The notes under the pieces: generated by a model
Databases searched by the model: none
What the model was told of the DNA's origin: nothing
The model's input: the letters and a program-made list of their open reading frames with translations, nothing else
Shown: one piece after another, positions 1-11,139 of the stretch
How positions within the stretch are numbered: position 1 is the stretch's first letter
Layout: the number at the start of each line of letters is the position of its first letter
Program-made: the position numbers and the translations under genes
DNA from: Paraniabella defluvii
GTDB taxonomy: Bacteria > Bacteroidota > Bacteroidia > Chitinophagales > Chitinophagaceae
NCBI GenBank assembly: GCA_019316985.1
Contig: CP079215.1
Span: 372,001-436,000 of the forward strand
Reading direction: 5' to 3'
DNA: 64,000 bases

Positions 1-1
1 C

Positions 2-3000
2 CAAAGGCAAACCTCCAATAGACGGAGAACGCCTATCAATCGGCAAACGGACTTATTCAGTGGAGCGATGCAACAACCTTACACGCCTCCTGCTCCCAAT
101 GGTAAGGTTAACAGGACAAGCCCACCAAACGGCATTAAACAGGAGGTCATCGGAGATTTGTTTTCACAACAAAACGGAAATGGCCAAGCGGACAAGCCAG
201 CTATTCCCGTGACTGTTGCCATTCCCGAACCTGCCTTATACAGTCAGGAACTGCAATCGTACCACCGTAACGATTGTCTTGTCGTGGATAACGGCTGGGT
301 CGGTCATTTGCAGGAGGTGGATAAGGAAAACGGAACGGCAATGTTCCATCCTTTGCAACTGCCATCCGCCCAAAAAGCAAGAGCCGAAGCCTATATCGCT
401 GTACGTGATACTTATAATGACCTGTATCAGAAAGAAGCCGAAAAACAAACGGAGCATAAGGAAGAAAGGGAAAACCTGAACCGCCTGTACGATGCCTTTA
501 TCAAAAAGTACAGCAACCTGAACAGTGCCGATAATATCAAGCTGATTAAAACGGATAGTGCCGGAAAAGAAATCCCGTATTTGGAGCGTGTAAAGGGCGG
601 TATCGTTCAGAAAGCGGATATATTCAACCATCCCGTAAGTTTCTCCACCACAACATTAGCAACGGACAATCCGCCGGAAGCATTAGCTTCCTCGCTGAAC
701 AAATTCGGAACGGTGGATTTGGACTATATGTCCGAAATCAGCAATATGATCGCCGATGCACTGAAAGAGCATTTGCACGGTCGTATTTTTTACAACCCGT
801 TGGAAAGGGAGTACGAAATTGCCGAACGCTGGATAGCGGGCAATGTGGTTGAAAAAGCCAACGAAATCAGAACCTACGTTGAACAAAATCCCGATGATAA
901 GGAAGCCAAGCAAAGCCTTACCGTATTGGAGGAAGCCCGACCAAGACGTATCGAATTTGAGGAGCTGGACTTTAACCTCGGCGAACGCTGGATACCCACG
1001 GGTGTTTACGCCAAATTTGCTTCACACCTGTTCGATGCAGATGTAAAAATCCACTATTCGGACAGCTCCGATGATTTTTCGGTCATCTGTAATCAGGGCA
1101 ACCAAAATATTTGGGTCAAGTATGCGGTCAAGTCGGAGAGCCGGACGTTTGACGGCGTGGCGTTACTGAAACACGCCCTTGTCAATACGACACCCGATAT
1201 AACCAAGAAAGTCGAAATAGACGGGCAGGAAGTCAAGGTCAAGGATATGGAAGCCATACAAATGGCTAATTCCAAAATTGACGAAATCCGTTCCGCCTTT
1301 ACGGATTGGCTACACGCCCAAAGTGACGAGTTTAAAACCCGACTGACCGACCAATACAACGATACGTTCAACTGTTTTGTCCGTCCGAACTATGACGGAA
1401 GCCATCAGGACTTTGCAGGCTTAGACCGCAAAGCGTTGGGTATCGAAGACCTGTACAGTAGCCAAAAGGATACCGTTTGGATGATTAAGCTGAACAACGG
1501 GGCTATCTGCGACCACGAGGTCGGTGCTGGGAAAACATTGGTTATGTGTACGGCTGCACAGGAAATGAAGCGTTTGGGCTTGGCACACAAACCAATGATA
1601 ATCGGATTAAAGAGTAATGTACACGAAATCGCCGAAGCCTACCGAACTGCGTACCCCCACGCAAAAATACTGTTTCCAGGAAAGGAAGATTTCACGCCAC
1701 AAAAACGCCTGCGGATATTCGGGGATATTAAAAACAACGATTGGGATTGTGTCATTCTCACGCACGACCAATTCGGGATGATACCGCAAAGCCCCGAAAT
1801 TCAAAAGGAAATCCTCGAAATAGAATTGGATAATGTGGAGCGAAACCTCTATGCAATGGAGGCAGACGGTGCGGAAGTAACAAGGGGTATGCTTGCCGGA
1901 GCTATCAAGCGAAAGGATAATCTCGAAGTCAAGCTAAAGACCTTACAGCACGATATTGAGAACCGCAAAGATGATATTGTCGATTTCAAAATGATGGGCA
2001 TAGACCATTTGTTTATCGACGAGAGCCACCAATTCAAAAACCTGATGTTCAATACCCGTCATAGTCGGGTAGCCGGATTGGGTAATGTGGACGGTAGCCA
2101 AAAAGCGTTGAACCTGCTTTTTGCTATCCGCACCATTCAGGAGCGAACCAATGCGGATATGGGGCTACCTTTCTTTCGGGAACGACTATCAGCAATTCAT
2201 TGACGGAATTGTACCTCCTGTTCAAATACCTGCGACCACGGGCATTAGAGAAACAGGGCATTAACTGTTTTGATGCGTGGGCAGCTATCTACGCAAGGAA
2301 AACAACCGATTACGAGTTTTCAGTGGCTAATAATATCGTAGCAAAAGAACGTTTCCGTTATTTTATCAAAGTACCGGAGCTGGCACAGTTCTACTCTGAA
2401 ATCACGGATTACAGGACTGCCAAAGATATAGGGATTGACCGTCCCGAAAAAAAAGAAATCCTGTACAACATTCCGCCTACGCCCGACCAAGCGGAGTTTA
2501 TTCAGAACTTAATGGAATTTGCCAAGTCGGGCGATGCAACCCTGCTCGGCAGAGACACCCGTTGTCAAAATCGGAAGAAAAAGCCAAAATGCTAATTGCT
2601 ACGGACTACGCCCGTAAGATGTCATTGGATATGCGAATGGTAAGCGGTATGTATGAAGACCACCCCGACAATAAAGCCACGCACTGTGCCAATAATATTG
2701 CGAAGTATTACAACAAATACAATGCACAGAAAGGTACGCAATTCGTGTTCTCTGATTTGGGAACGTACAAGCCGAATGAGTGGAATGTGTACTCGGAAAT
2801 CAAACGCAAGCTCGTGGAAGACCACGGCATACCTGCTAACGAAGTCCGGTTCATTCAGGAAGCCAAAACGGACAAGCAACGTAAAGACCTTATCAAAGGA
2901 ATGAACGAGGGCAAAATCCGTGTGCTGTTCGGCTCAACGAGTATGCTCGGAACGGGTGTAAATGCACAGAAAAGAGCCGTTGCCGTTCATCACTTAGATA

Positions 3001-4062
3001 CCCCGTGGCGACCAAGCGACCTTGCCCAGCGTGACGGTCGGGCAATCCGCAAGGCAATGAAATTGCCAAACATTTTGCGGACAACAAAGTAGATGTAATC
3101 ATTTATGCCGTTGAGAAATCTTTGGATAGTTATAAGTTCAACCTGCTGTTCAACAAACAGCTATTTATCGACCAATTAAAATCCAATAATCTCGGCAAGC
3201 GAACCATTGACGAGGGCAGTATGGACGAAAAGTCGGGTATGAACTTCTCGGAATACGTGGCAATCCTGTCAGGAAATACAGACCTGTTGGATAAGGCACG
3301 GGTTGAAAAACAGATTGCCGGATTGAAAGCGAGAAGCAAGCGTTTAACCGCTCTAAGTACAGTGCTAAAGGCAAATTGGAAAACTATACGGAAGAATTTA
3401 ACGCAGCTCAATCACGCCTCAACCGTATGACAACCGATTGGGAGAACTTACAGCAACGCATACAAAAAAGGCAGGACGGCAAAATCGCAAACCCCGTTCA
3501 GTTGGACGGATTGTCGCCTAATGCAAATGTTAAACAGATTGGAACCAAGCTCAACGAGATTGCAGACAAAGCCCGTACAGGTGGGGATTATCAGGAGATT
3601 GGCAGTTTGTACGGCTTTCAGCTTTTGGTTAAAACGGAAATGTCGCAAAAAGACGGCGTAGATATTCGGGTCAACCGATTTTTCATAAAGGGAGAGGGCA
3701 ACATCAAGTACAATCATAATTTCGGTGTGATTGCGAAAGACCCTGAAACCGCCTCCGTTAACTTTTTGAGAGCGTTGGAAAAAATACCGCCACTTATTGC
3801 AAAGGAACAGGAAAGCATTGCGAGCTATCAAAAGGATATACCTGTGCTTCAGGAGGTGGTTAATGGTACGTGGTCTAAGGAGAGCCGACTGAGCGAACTC
3901 AAAACGGAGCTGGCTGCTATCGAGCGAAAGATACAGCTATCTATCGAACCGGAACAAAAAGGACAGTCTGCGGAACAGGTTGATAAAAAGCAAGAAACGC
4001 CAAAATTCTCGGAGAGTATTGTACGGACAAAAGGTGTTCATTTGGCACGAGGGGTATTGTAA
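2..4062 (+). CDS. N6-methylase/SNF2-type helicase, C-terminal part (5' end outside window, frameshifted)
   Basis: This is the helicase half of the very large methylase-helicase proteins carried by Bacteroidota ICEs. The frame is already open at base 2, so the gene starts left of the window and the methylase domain is not visible. Seen: Walker A (GAGKT near base 1525), a DESH box (FIDESHQF near 2015) and the helicase C-terminal motif with QRDGRAIRK near 3030, followed by a helical tail. The frame breaks near 2167, 2562, 3055 and 3355. Each is restored by adding one base to a short run (for example G4 to G5 at 2167), so the original protein is probably intact. It likely acts on element DNA; its exact role in transfer is not established. 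A terminator follows directly. Confidence 0.8.
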
Positions 4063-4112
4063 ATAATGAGTTAATGAGAATGAAGACCTCAAATTTTGAT
4101 TATAATGCTGGC

Positions 4113-4156
4113 TAAAAAGTAACAGGGGATCTGCAAATCCCCTGTTACTTTTTTTT
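4113..4156. terminator. Bidirectional terminator between the helicase and rteC
   Basis: A perfect stem (AAGTAACAGGGGA and its complement) with a short loop has A-rich and T-rich flanks on both sides. It lies between the convergent helicase (+) and rteC (-) genes and can end both transcripts. Confidence 0.8.
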
Positions 4157-4172
4157 TTCAATCCAATGACTA

Positions 4173-4996
4173 CTATTTCTCGTCCTGTTCGTCCATTCTT
4201 TTTATAAGTGCTTCACGCATACTGTCTGATAATTTGGTACGGTTTATCTTTCGGGATTTGAGTTCCATAAACGTATGGTAAAAATCGCCTAAATCAATAC
4301 CGAAAACACGCTCAAAATATCTAACGATATTGATAATATCCGTATTCCCATTGTTGAATACACCTAACAAATACAATCCGTAAATCAATTCGGTTGCGGA
4401 GGCTTTGCTTGCCGTCCATTTGAGAGGTGGATTTTCTGATGTCTTGCTCTGATTGCTTTTATTTAATTTGGCTTCAAGATATACCTGTATTAAATCATTG
4501 GCAATAATCTCGGCTATTTTATAATCATAATAAGTAGAAAACCTAATATCTGTTTCCAAATAAATAGTGTCTATACTTAACTTAATATCAAATTTTCCTC
4601 TTATAAATAGCTTCTCATCAAGAAATGTACTGTTGGTACGATAATATTTATAAAGCTCAAGGTTATTATTGAAGTGTCTTTTGAGTTTTCTCAATTCTTC
4701 ATTGAAATATTTTTGACCGCTTTCGTGCCGTTGGGCTTTTTCGTTTCAATTTTATAAATGGCATAGTAATAAATGAGCTTAGCAACGATAACGGGTTTCT
4801 GATGTTTGAAAAAATGGATTTCTTCAACATTATTCTTAAACCCTATTTTTAAGATGTGCTCCTTTATGTCGGACAATGTTTTAATGATAAGTTTTATAAC
4901 TGCTTCAATTCGTTGCACAGAGCAATCGGTTTCAATTTCCAATTCCCTGATTTCGTCCTCCAGCTTAATTAGCGTCTGTTGATAAAATTTATCCAT
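4173..4996 (-). CDS. rteC: RteC-family regulator of ICE excision
   Basis: RteC is the activator that, in CTnDOT, turns on the excision operon. The C-terminal half (from about residue 100) has the family's typical sequence: FDIKLSID, then a conserved LKWTASKASATELIYGL block, GVFNNG, and the RYFERVFGIDLGDFYHTF motif. The N-terminal 100 residues are helical. The two halves lie in different frames and join when one A is added to the AAA run near 4722, giving about 274 residues, close to family length. It faces the helicase gene and is followed on the same strand by the metal island. No RteA/RteB two-component genes are in the window. Confidence 0.85.
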
Positions 4997-5045
4997 ACGG
5001 GTTATCTTAAATTAATATTCAGGCTGCATCTTTGATTAGGCTTTT

Positions 5046-6270
5046 TTAATTTGATTTTCTAAACATCAGAATGGCTACAACCGCCAAAACAATGGTGGCT
5101 ATCCCACCGTACAAAAATTCTCTGTTCGGGAACTGTGTACCTAAAAATCCTGCTATCGGATAGGCGATTGCCCACCACAAATGGGAGAATGCGAAATGAG
5201 CACCATACACTTTGCCTTGGTCTTTAGGTTCGATATTTTCGCCTATCAGTGTTTCGGACGGCATATCGGCTAACGTCTGCCCGATACCTGCCAAAATCCA
5301 CAGGATTATCAAACCGTTGAACGGTACGAAATTGGCAAAACTAATGGCAACACCTATTAGCATTGCTCCGCTAATCAGTGAAACGCTACGTGTTTTGGAC
5401 TTGTCCAAACTACCCAATAAAAATGCTGTAATCGCTGCACCTACACCGAATACCGACATTATCCAGCCATAGTGTTTATCATCTAACTGAAGATTTGTTT
5501 TTACTAATCCTACTGTATTGACCAATACCAAAGCACCTGCAACGGCTGATATAAATTCAATGCTCAATGCAAACCGTACAATCTTGTTGCCGAACAATAA
5601 GCGTATGCCTTTTAATACTTCGCCCCACGTTTTTGAGGTACGGCATTATCACTGCTTACACCTTTTTGCAATGATGATTTCGGAATGGAAAGAATGAACA
5701 ATATAGCGATGAACAAGGTAGCACCGTTGACGAAAAATATTTGTGTCGCTCCTAACCAAACTGCTACGATACCTGCTAATGCAGGACCAAATACGCTCAA
5801 CAATTGAAAAGTTGCCATTGATAAGCCGTTAGCTTCTCTGTATATTTCTTTTTCTACTATCTGCGGAATGATTGCCCTGTATGTAGGCGTAAAAAATGCA
5901 GCAAACACATTCAATGCAAATATCAATGCGTACAACTGCCATTCGGCATTGACGAAAGGCAGCATACAGACGATTGTCATTCTTGCAAACTGCGTGATGA
6001 GCAATATCTGTTTGCGTTGGAATTTTTCTGATACCACACCTGCAAAGGGCGAAAAGATGATGTATGCCGTTACCCTTAATGTTAGGGCTGATGCCAAAAT
6101 AGCGGCGGCATTTTGGGGCTTATCTCATACGTGAGCAAAGCCAGACCGAGCCACGTAAAAGCATCGCCGAAAAGGCTTGCTATCTGTGCGAAATAAAGCC
6201 TTGCGAAAGTCGTGTTTCGCAGGGTTTTAAATGGTTCTGTGATTACTTTTATTATATTATCTGTTGCCAT
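5046..6270 (-). CDS. MFS transporter, MFS_3/NreB-like (frameshifted)
   Basis: Inner-membrane major facilitator protein of about 408 residues. The three fragments join through frame changes near 6090 and 5605. It begins with a cytoplasmic TLRNTTFARLYFAQ segment followed by a typical GDAFTWLGLALL helix, and has about 12 hydrophobic helices. The loop after TM2 (SEKFQRKQILL) resembles the MFS signature between TM2 and TM3. The family includes the nickel exporter NreB, but also multidrug and secretion-effector proteins, so the substrate is not certain. It is the last gene of the metal island, downstream of merC-like, outer-membrane and TonB receptor genes, which favours a metal or metallophore substrate. 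Confidence 0.7.
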
Positions 6271-6306
6271 TCAGTAATGATGTTTTTATATATTGATATA
6301 CTTTCA

Positions 6307-6644
6307 TTAAGTATGTGTTCTTCGATGATTGATGATGTGAGCCGTGATAAGTCCGGCAGAACCTACATAGATAAGCGGTAGGTGGATATGATAAACAAAA
6401 TCAAGGACTACCGAAATTAAAATCGTAAGCAATGAAACGGCAAAAGAGCAATGACCAGCTTGCTGTCAGTCGTCTTGCAGATTTTGAAGGCTATAATAGC
6501 TCCGATAATCAAAAAGGCTAAATCTATATACGGATTATGCGATATGCCAATCGGTATAATGACAAGCAAGGGGAAAATCAGGCAATGGATTAAACAGAGC
6601 GTTGCTGCCGAAATGCCGAGTATGTCGTATGTTTTATTTTTCAT
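6307..6644 (-). CDS. MerC-domain small membrane protein
   Basis: About 112 residues. The N-terminal helix holds the MerC-like LCLIHCLIFPLLVIIP motif, whose cysteine pairs in MerC bind and pass mercuric ion across the inner membrane. Four hydrophobic helices are visible and the tail is rich in histidine (HIINHRR). The frame changes near 6435; adding one T to a T4 run restores the reading frame to the stop at 6307. In Bacteroidota such genes often occur in metal islands without merA or merR, and none are seen here, so uptake of mercury is only one possible role. Confidence 0.65.
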
Positions 6645-6690
6645 TTATGATTTCTTATAGTATTGTTCTGAAATTTTTAAATAATTCTGT

Positions 6691-7328
6691 TTACATATCG
6701 CTTAAAACTGTAATTCCTGCTCCTATCCAATAGTTAGAAAAGTCGTTGATTTGTCCGTATTTCGGACTGCCAAATACTGCCCGATACTGTAATTTGGTTG
6801 TAAAGTAAATGTCAGGACTGTTAGTGTTTGAATAAATCTTGTACGAAATATTTAAGCCGGGTTGTAACAGGTAGAAATAATTTGTAGCTACTTCTTTTGC
6901 ACGTTTTCCCGAACCAAATCTTGCCCAATATATTTTTCTTTTTCGGCATTATCCCCAAGCCTCGAAATAACAACACCATTATTAAGGCTTACCCCAAGAC
7001 GGATTTTATCTTTCTGAATTATGTCATATTGATTAACCCAGCCTATTTCATAAAAATCAACCAATGGCTGTCCTATCGAATAAGTGAAATTATCTGTTAT
7101 CTTTCTTCCAACAAGTGAAAAACTAAGCCCCGTAGCCCACCTTTTGACGGGGTAATATTTTAAATCCAAATATCCCCGTAAAATCCCTTTTGTAGAATAG
7201 CGGTATTGACCGCCCCGGCACTAAGGGAAAACTCTTGCGGTGGTGTAGTATCGGAATGCTCTCGAACGCTGTGCATTGGTAATTATGGAGCATATCAATA
7301 GTATTACTGTAATTGAAATCTTTCTCAT
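6691..7328 (-). CDS. Secreted or outer-membrane beta-barrel-like protein, unknown function
   Basis: About 212 residues after joining frames near 7265, 7188 and 6895. The N-terminus is a signal peptide (MRKISITVILLICSIITNAQ). The mature part has alternating aromatic and polar residues typical of beta strands (YLDLKYYPVKRWATGLSF, DFSNYWIGAGI). I do not recognise a named family. It lies between the TonB receptor and the merC-like gene on the same strand, so it may be an outer-membrane partner in metal handling. The reconstruction is my own reading of the frames; the ending ITVLSDM with its stop at 6691 is clear. Confidence 0.5.
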
Positions 7329-7390
7329 ATTTATCAAAAATTTTCTGCAAAGCCCTACCATACATTTGATAAGGCTTTACAGAGTTGTTG

Positions 7391-9794
7391 TTAAAAATTC
7401 ATTATCATTTTCACGCTGATATTACGTCCCATATTGAAAACACCCATACGTCCTGTTGCGGGGTTTTCAAGGGCATACTTCAACCTGCTCAAATGATTTT
7501 GATAAGCCACGTCAGCCAAGTTTTCTCCACTGATATACAAAGACATAAAGTCGCTTCGGTTGAATGCCTTTATATTTGTTCCAATTCCTGCACTCAACAG
7601 CGTGTAAGCCGGTGTTGCCGTTTCTGTTCCGTAAGCACTGAAAAATCTGTTTTGCTTAAAGAAATAGTCTATACCGAATTTGATATAGGCGTTAGAAAAT
7701 GTATGATTAACTTCCTTTAGTTCAGCTTTGATTTCTCCCCTGTACCTTGGGGCAGGAATAAACGGCAGATACTTTGAGCTTTCGGGCTGATTGCTTTGGG
7801 TAGCCTGCACATAGGAAAACGAATTTTCCAAATGCAACCATTCTATTGGGTGTGGGTGTATATCCAAATAGATTTCGCCACCGAGCAAAGTAGCATTTCC
7901 TGCCGTATATTGAAAGGCAGGTGCGCCGTCAGTCGGGTCGGGAATGATTTCAGTTCCGTCTTCCGCAACGAGTTTTTCCAAATAGATATAGTTTTGAATG
8001 AAGTTTACAAATGGTGTAATCTCCAACGTGATATGTTTGGAATTAAGAAAGTGGCAACGTCCAGCTGATGGCTGATTTCTGATTTTAAATCAGCTTTTCC
8101 GATGATATACCGAAATGTTCCCTCGTGTCTTCCGTTGGCAGAAAGCTCGGTGCTGTTCGGTGCTCTGAAACCTCTCGATACGTTAAATTTGAAAGTAGAA
8201 TTTTTATCCACCTTATACGATAATCCCAAACTTCCCGAAATGCCATTGTAGCTTTTGTTAAAAGCACTAAATTTCAACTCCGCATCGGGGTCTGTACCGG
8301 AAACGGGATTTTCATCTTCATTGAGGTAAAGTTCCTTTGAGTTCATATATCGGTTGTCGAACCTGATACCTCCGGCTAAAGTGAGCTTGTCAAAAAAAGT
8401 TTTCTGTGTGAAAACAAACCCGCCTGCATCAAACAGATGATAGGCAGGTATCATAAATTCCTCTCCTCTGTTGGTATTGGACTGCCACATACCACCAATA
8501 CCGACCGAAGTTTCCCAACCTTTTGACTTTTCAAAATTATACCGTACGTTATAATTCAGCGTGTTCAAATCAAAGAACAAAGCGGGCTGGTCAGGAGCGG
8601 AAGGGTCTTCGTACTCTTTTCTTTTATTGTTCTGAAAACCAAAGTCGGCATTAAGCGTTCCTTTATCCAATATGAAATAATTGTTTGAAGCTACTCCAAT
8701 ATGATTTATCTTCTGATGCGGAAAACCTGTTTTATATCCTTTCAAATCTTTGTCGGTTGCTGCTACTTCATCGCCATTGGCATTTTCGTAGATAAATCTT
8801 CCTAATTCATCTCTTTCTCCCTCTACAAGATTAAGGGTGTTGTTATAAGAGCTTACGGTCAGGTGTGAGTGTCCCCAGCTTTTGTTTATTCCCAAAAACA
8901 GGCTACCATTGATTTCCTTAAATCCCGAATTGAAAACTTTTCCGTCGTAGGCATTTTGGTAGTTGCCTGCAAACTTGTTGCTGAACCTGCCAAGCCATTG
9001 CAAGCCGTCTTTATTCCCAGCGTTGGCAACGGAATAGCCAATGAGGTTGTTATTACTTTGGTAATTGGAGGAAACCTGTGTTTTTACCTGTCCTAACGGC
9101 AAGGCTTTCGGAGCAAGAAAATTAAGCACTCCCGCAATACCGTCCGAACCGTACATAAGGCTTCCGGGACCTTTGACAACTTCCACTCTGTCCACTGCAT
9201 TCTCGTCTATCTCAATACCGTGTTCATCGCCCCATTGCTGTCCTTCCTGCCGGATATTATTGTTTAATGTAATTACTCTGTTAAACCCTAAACCTCTTAT
9301 AGTAGGTTTTGAAATTCCTGTCCCTGTTGTTATTTGGTTTACACGGGTACATTCCTTAAAGCATCAATCAGATTGGTAGCACTGTTCTGATTGAGTGTTT
9401 TACCGTCCACCGCTTTAACAATGACAGGGCTTAGTCTTAATTCTGTTGAGCGGGTTACGCCTGTAATGATTAACTCATTCAGTTCTGTAACAGCGGGGCT
9501 TAACAAAAAGTCCATAACCGTATCTTTGTCAATGCTTATTTTTTCGATTATTGGCTGATAGCCTGTATAATTTATCTCTAAAAGGTAGGTTCCCCTTTTA
9601 AGGTTATTGATTTTATAACTACCGTTTGTGTCTGTCGTTGCACCTGTTTTCAGGTCAGCAATATAGATGGATGCACCAGCTAAATTCTCGTTTGTGGTTT
9701 CGTCTTTTACCGTACCTGAAATACTGTTTTGTGCAAATATGTTTAAGGTTGCTGATACGAAAGCAACCAATAGTAATATGCTTTTTAAATTCAT
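7391..9794 (-). CDS. TonB-dependent outer-membrane receptor
   Basis: About 800 residues. There is a signal peptide (1-21, ending in AQ), a carboxypeptidase-regulatory-like beta domain (SGTVKDETTNENLAGASIYI, about 24-105), a plug domain (DRVEVVKGPGSLMYGSDGIAG) and a long beta-barrel ending in the terminal phenylalanine MIMNF. It imports a bulky ligand through the outer membrane with energy from TonB/ExbBD, which are not in the window. Frames change near 9340 (one base lost before VNQITTG) and near 8025 (TT for TTT). Its place in a metal island beside histidine-rich proteins suggests a metal or metal-chelate ligand; the ligand itself is inferred. Confidence 0.85.
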
Positions 9795-9866
9795 TGTTTG
9801 ATTTTTTAACGATTATTGTTTGATATGAGCAAACAGGCGTTTGACTGCTTGCGTCTATATAAAAAA

Positions 9867-10234
9867 TCAAACTGTGGGCGGTCCTTTGTTTTGGATTGTA
9901 AGGCGTTCCGCTTCGTAGAAACTTACCTTACATAAGCTGTATTCAAAATAAGGCTGTACATCAACGTAAACAATAATGGCATCAACGATAAGATGAGGCG
10001 ATAAGCAATGATTATCGCACAGTGAACACTTTTTGAATGCTTTGGTAAGATGTGCCTTATGATTACAGGCATTGCTTTCATCCCCATAATATATTGCCTT
10101 CTCACATTGGCTTGCTTTTGAATAGGCGATAATTTCATCGTCGTGGTGGTGGTATAAGATAACCGGGCTATTTGCAAAAACGTACAATAGCAAAAAAGAA
10201 AAAAACCTTTTATATGTCTTATATCTTTTAACAT
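9867..10234 (-). CDS. Small membrane/periplasmic His-Cys-rich protein
   Basis: About 122 residues. After an N-terminal hydrophobic helix (FFSFLLLYVFANSPVILY) come HHHDDE and, later, a CSLCDNHC cluster and scattered His. These look like metal ligands facing the periplasm. The start overlaps the stop of the upstream DUF6122 gene (TGATG). The frame changes once in the T-rich stretch near 10205. It precedes the TonB receptor. It appears related to the HHHH protein at 20562-20999, which has the same helix-then-His plan. No named family recognised. Confidence 0.6.
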
Positions 10235-10551
10235 CAACCGCAATTATTTTGGCTAAGAAAACAGTCCAAACCATCGGTAGCCATATGTAAAAGCAACCCC
10301 ACGGCAACAACCCGTGTCGGTTTGAAAAACAACAGGATAAAGTAAATAGCAATAGCAAACCAGCTATGCAGGGGTGGAAATTTATACTGCACCTGCAAGG
10401 GTCAAATATTGGTGTTGCAAAAGGTGGTCTAAATCAACCAGCATAGTGAGCAACAATATTGCATAGCATCTTATCCAATTTTCCCTAAACAGAAAATAGG
10501 AAAGGATACCGGAAAAATAAGGTGTAAAAAGTAATGGATAAATTGTTCCAT
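10234..10551 (-). CDS. DUF6122-like small membrane protein (three frame breaks)
   Basis: About 106 residues with the pattern MEQFIHYFLHLIFPGIL, FRENWIRCYAILLLTMLVD, LDHLL, then HPLHSW and HMATDGLDC. The paired His and Asp inside or at the edges of helices (DLDHLL, HMATDGLD) are typical of this uncharacterised family of integral membrane proteins. Three single-base losses (T run near 10513, T run near 10420, C4 near 10371) split it, so no single open frame shows it. It is the first gene of the receptor module (DUF6122, His-rich protein, receptor, OMP, MerC, MFS). Function unknown. Confidence 0.6.
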
Positions 10552-10687
10552 ATCGTTACTTTCTTATAGCCTTTAGCATTATTGTGTTATTTGTTTTTCT
10601 CACTTAATATTGATACACGGTATTTGAATTGACATACCATCTTCTTCCCCAAAAAGAAGAAGATAGTATGTTTCAACCTTCACAGAT

Positions 10688-11110
10688 TTAATGTTGATGC
10701 CCGTGTGCTTTTTCAGCGGCAGAAACCTCATTTTTAAATTTTCCTGTCAGCGTTGTGCCATCAACCTTAATCGTAACAGTACAATTTGTATGAATTGCGT
10801 TTTTGGGCAATGCCACCTGTAATGCACCGTTTTTATCTGCTTTGAGATTTGAATTTGACTTAGTGCCATTCTCAAAAGCAAACTCTACCGAACCGGTAGC
10901 GGGCTTGTTTAATGTTTTAGCATTGGCATCCAGCACATAAAAGGTCAGCATATTGTTACCTTTTACCATTTCAATATGGTAATTGTCAACGTCTATCATT
11001 TTTCCGCCGTGAGGGGCAGAACCGTGACCCGACTGAGCCATTACAGGGCTTACGGCAAGCGTGGCTATGGCAACCACTAAAGCCATTCCGATTGATTTGA
11101 TTTTTCTCAT
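10688..11110 (-). CDS. Small periplasmic His-rich protein
   Basis: Intact, 140 residues. Signal peptide cleaved after VMAQ, then SGHGSAPHGGKM at the mature N-terminus and a histidine-rich tail (AEKAHGHQH). The middle is a small beta-rich domain (LTFYVLDANAKTLNKP, VTIKVDGTTLTGKF). The two His-rich ends suggest a soluble periplasmic metal-binding protein serving the P-type ATPase and RND pump encoded just upstream. I do not recognise a named family; a copper or nickel sponge role is inferred from composition and place. Confidence 0.65.
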   Translation of the reverse strand: MRKIKSIGMALVVAIATLAVSPVMAQSGHGSAPHGGKMIDVDNYHIEMVKGNNMLTFYVLDANAKTLNKPATGSVEFAFENGTKSNSNLKADKNGALQVALPKNAIHTNCTVTIKVDGTTLTGKFKNEVSAAEKAHGHQH

Positions 11111-11139
11111 TTTTTTGATTTTTAAAAGTGAATTAATAA

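Noticed and set aside
68..4062. A set of separate small genes or a decayed pseudogene
   Set aside because: All fragments align end to end as one helicase and each break heals by one base, as in essential genes of the same window.
9923..10243. Separate 106-residue gene
   Set aside because: It is the off-frame reading of the His-Cys-rich protein gene after the T-run break; the frame at 9867-10234 holds the sensible protein.
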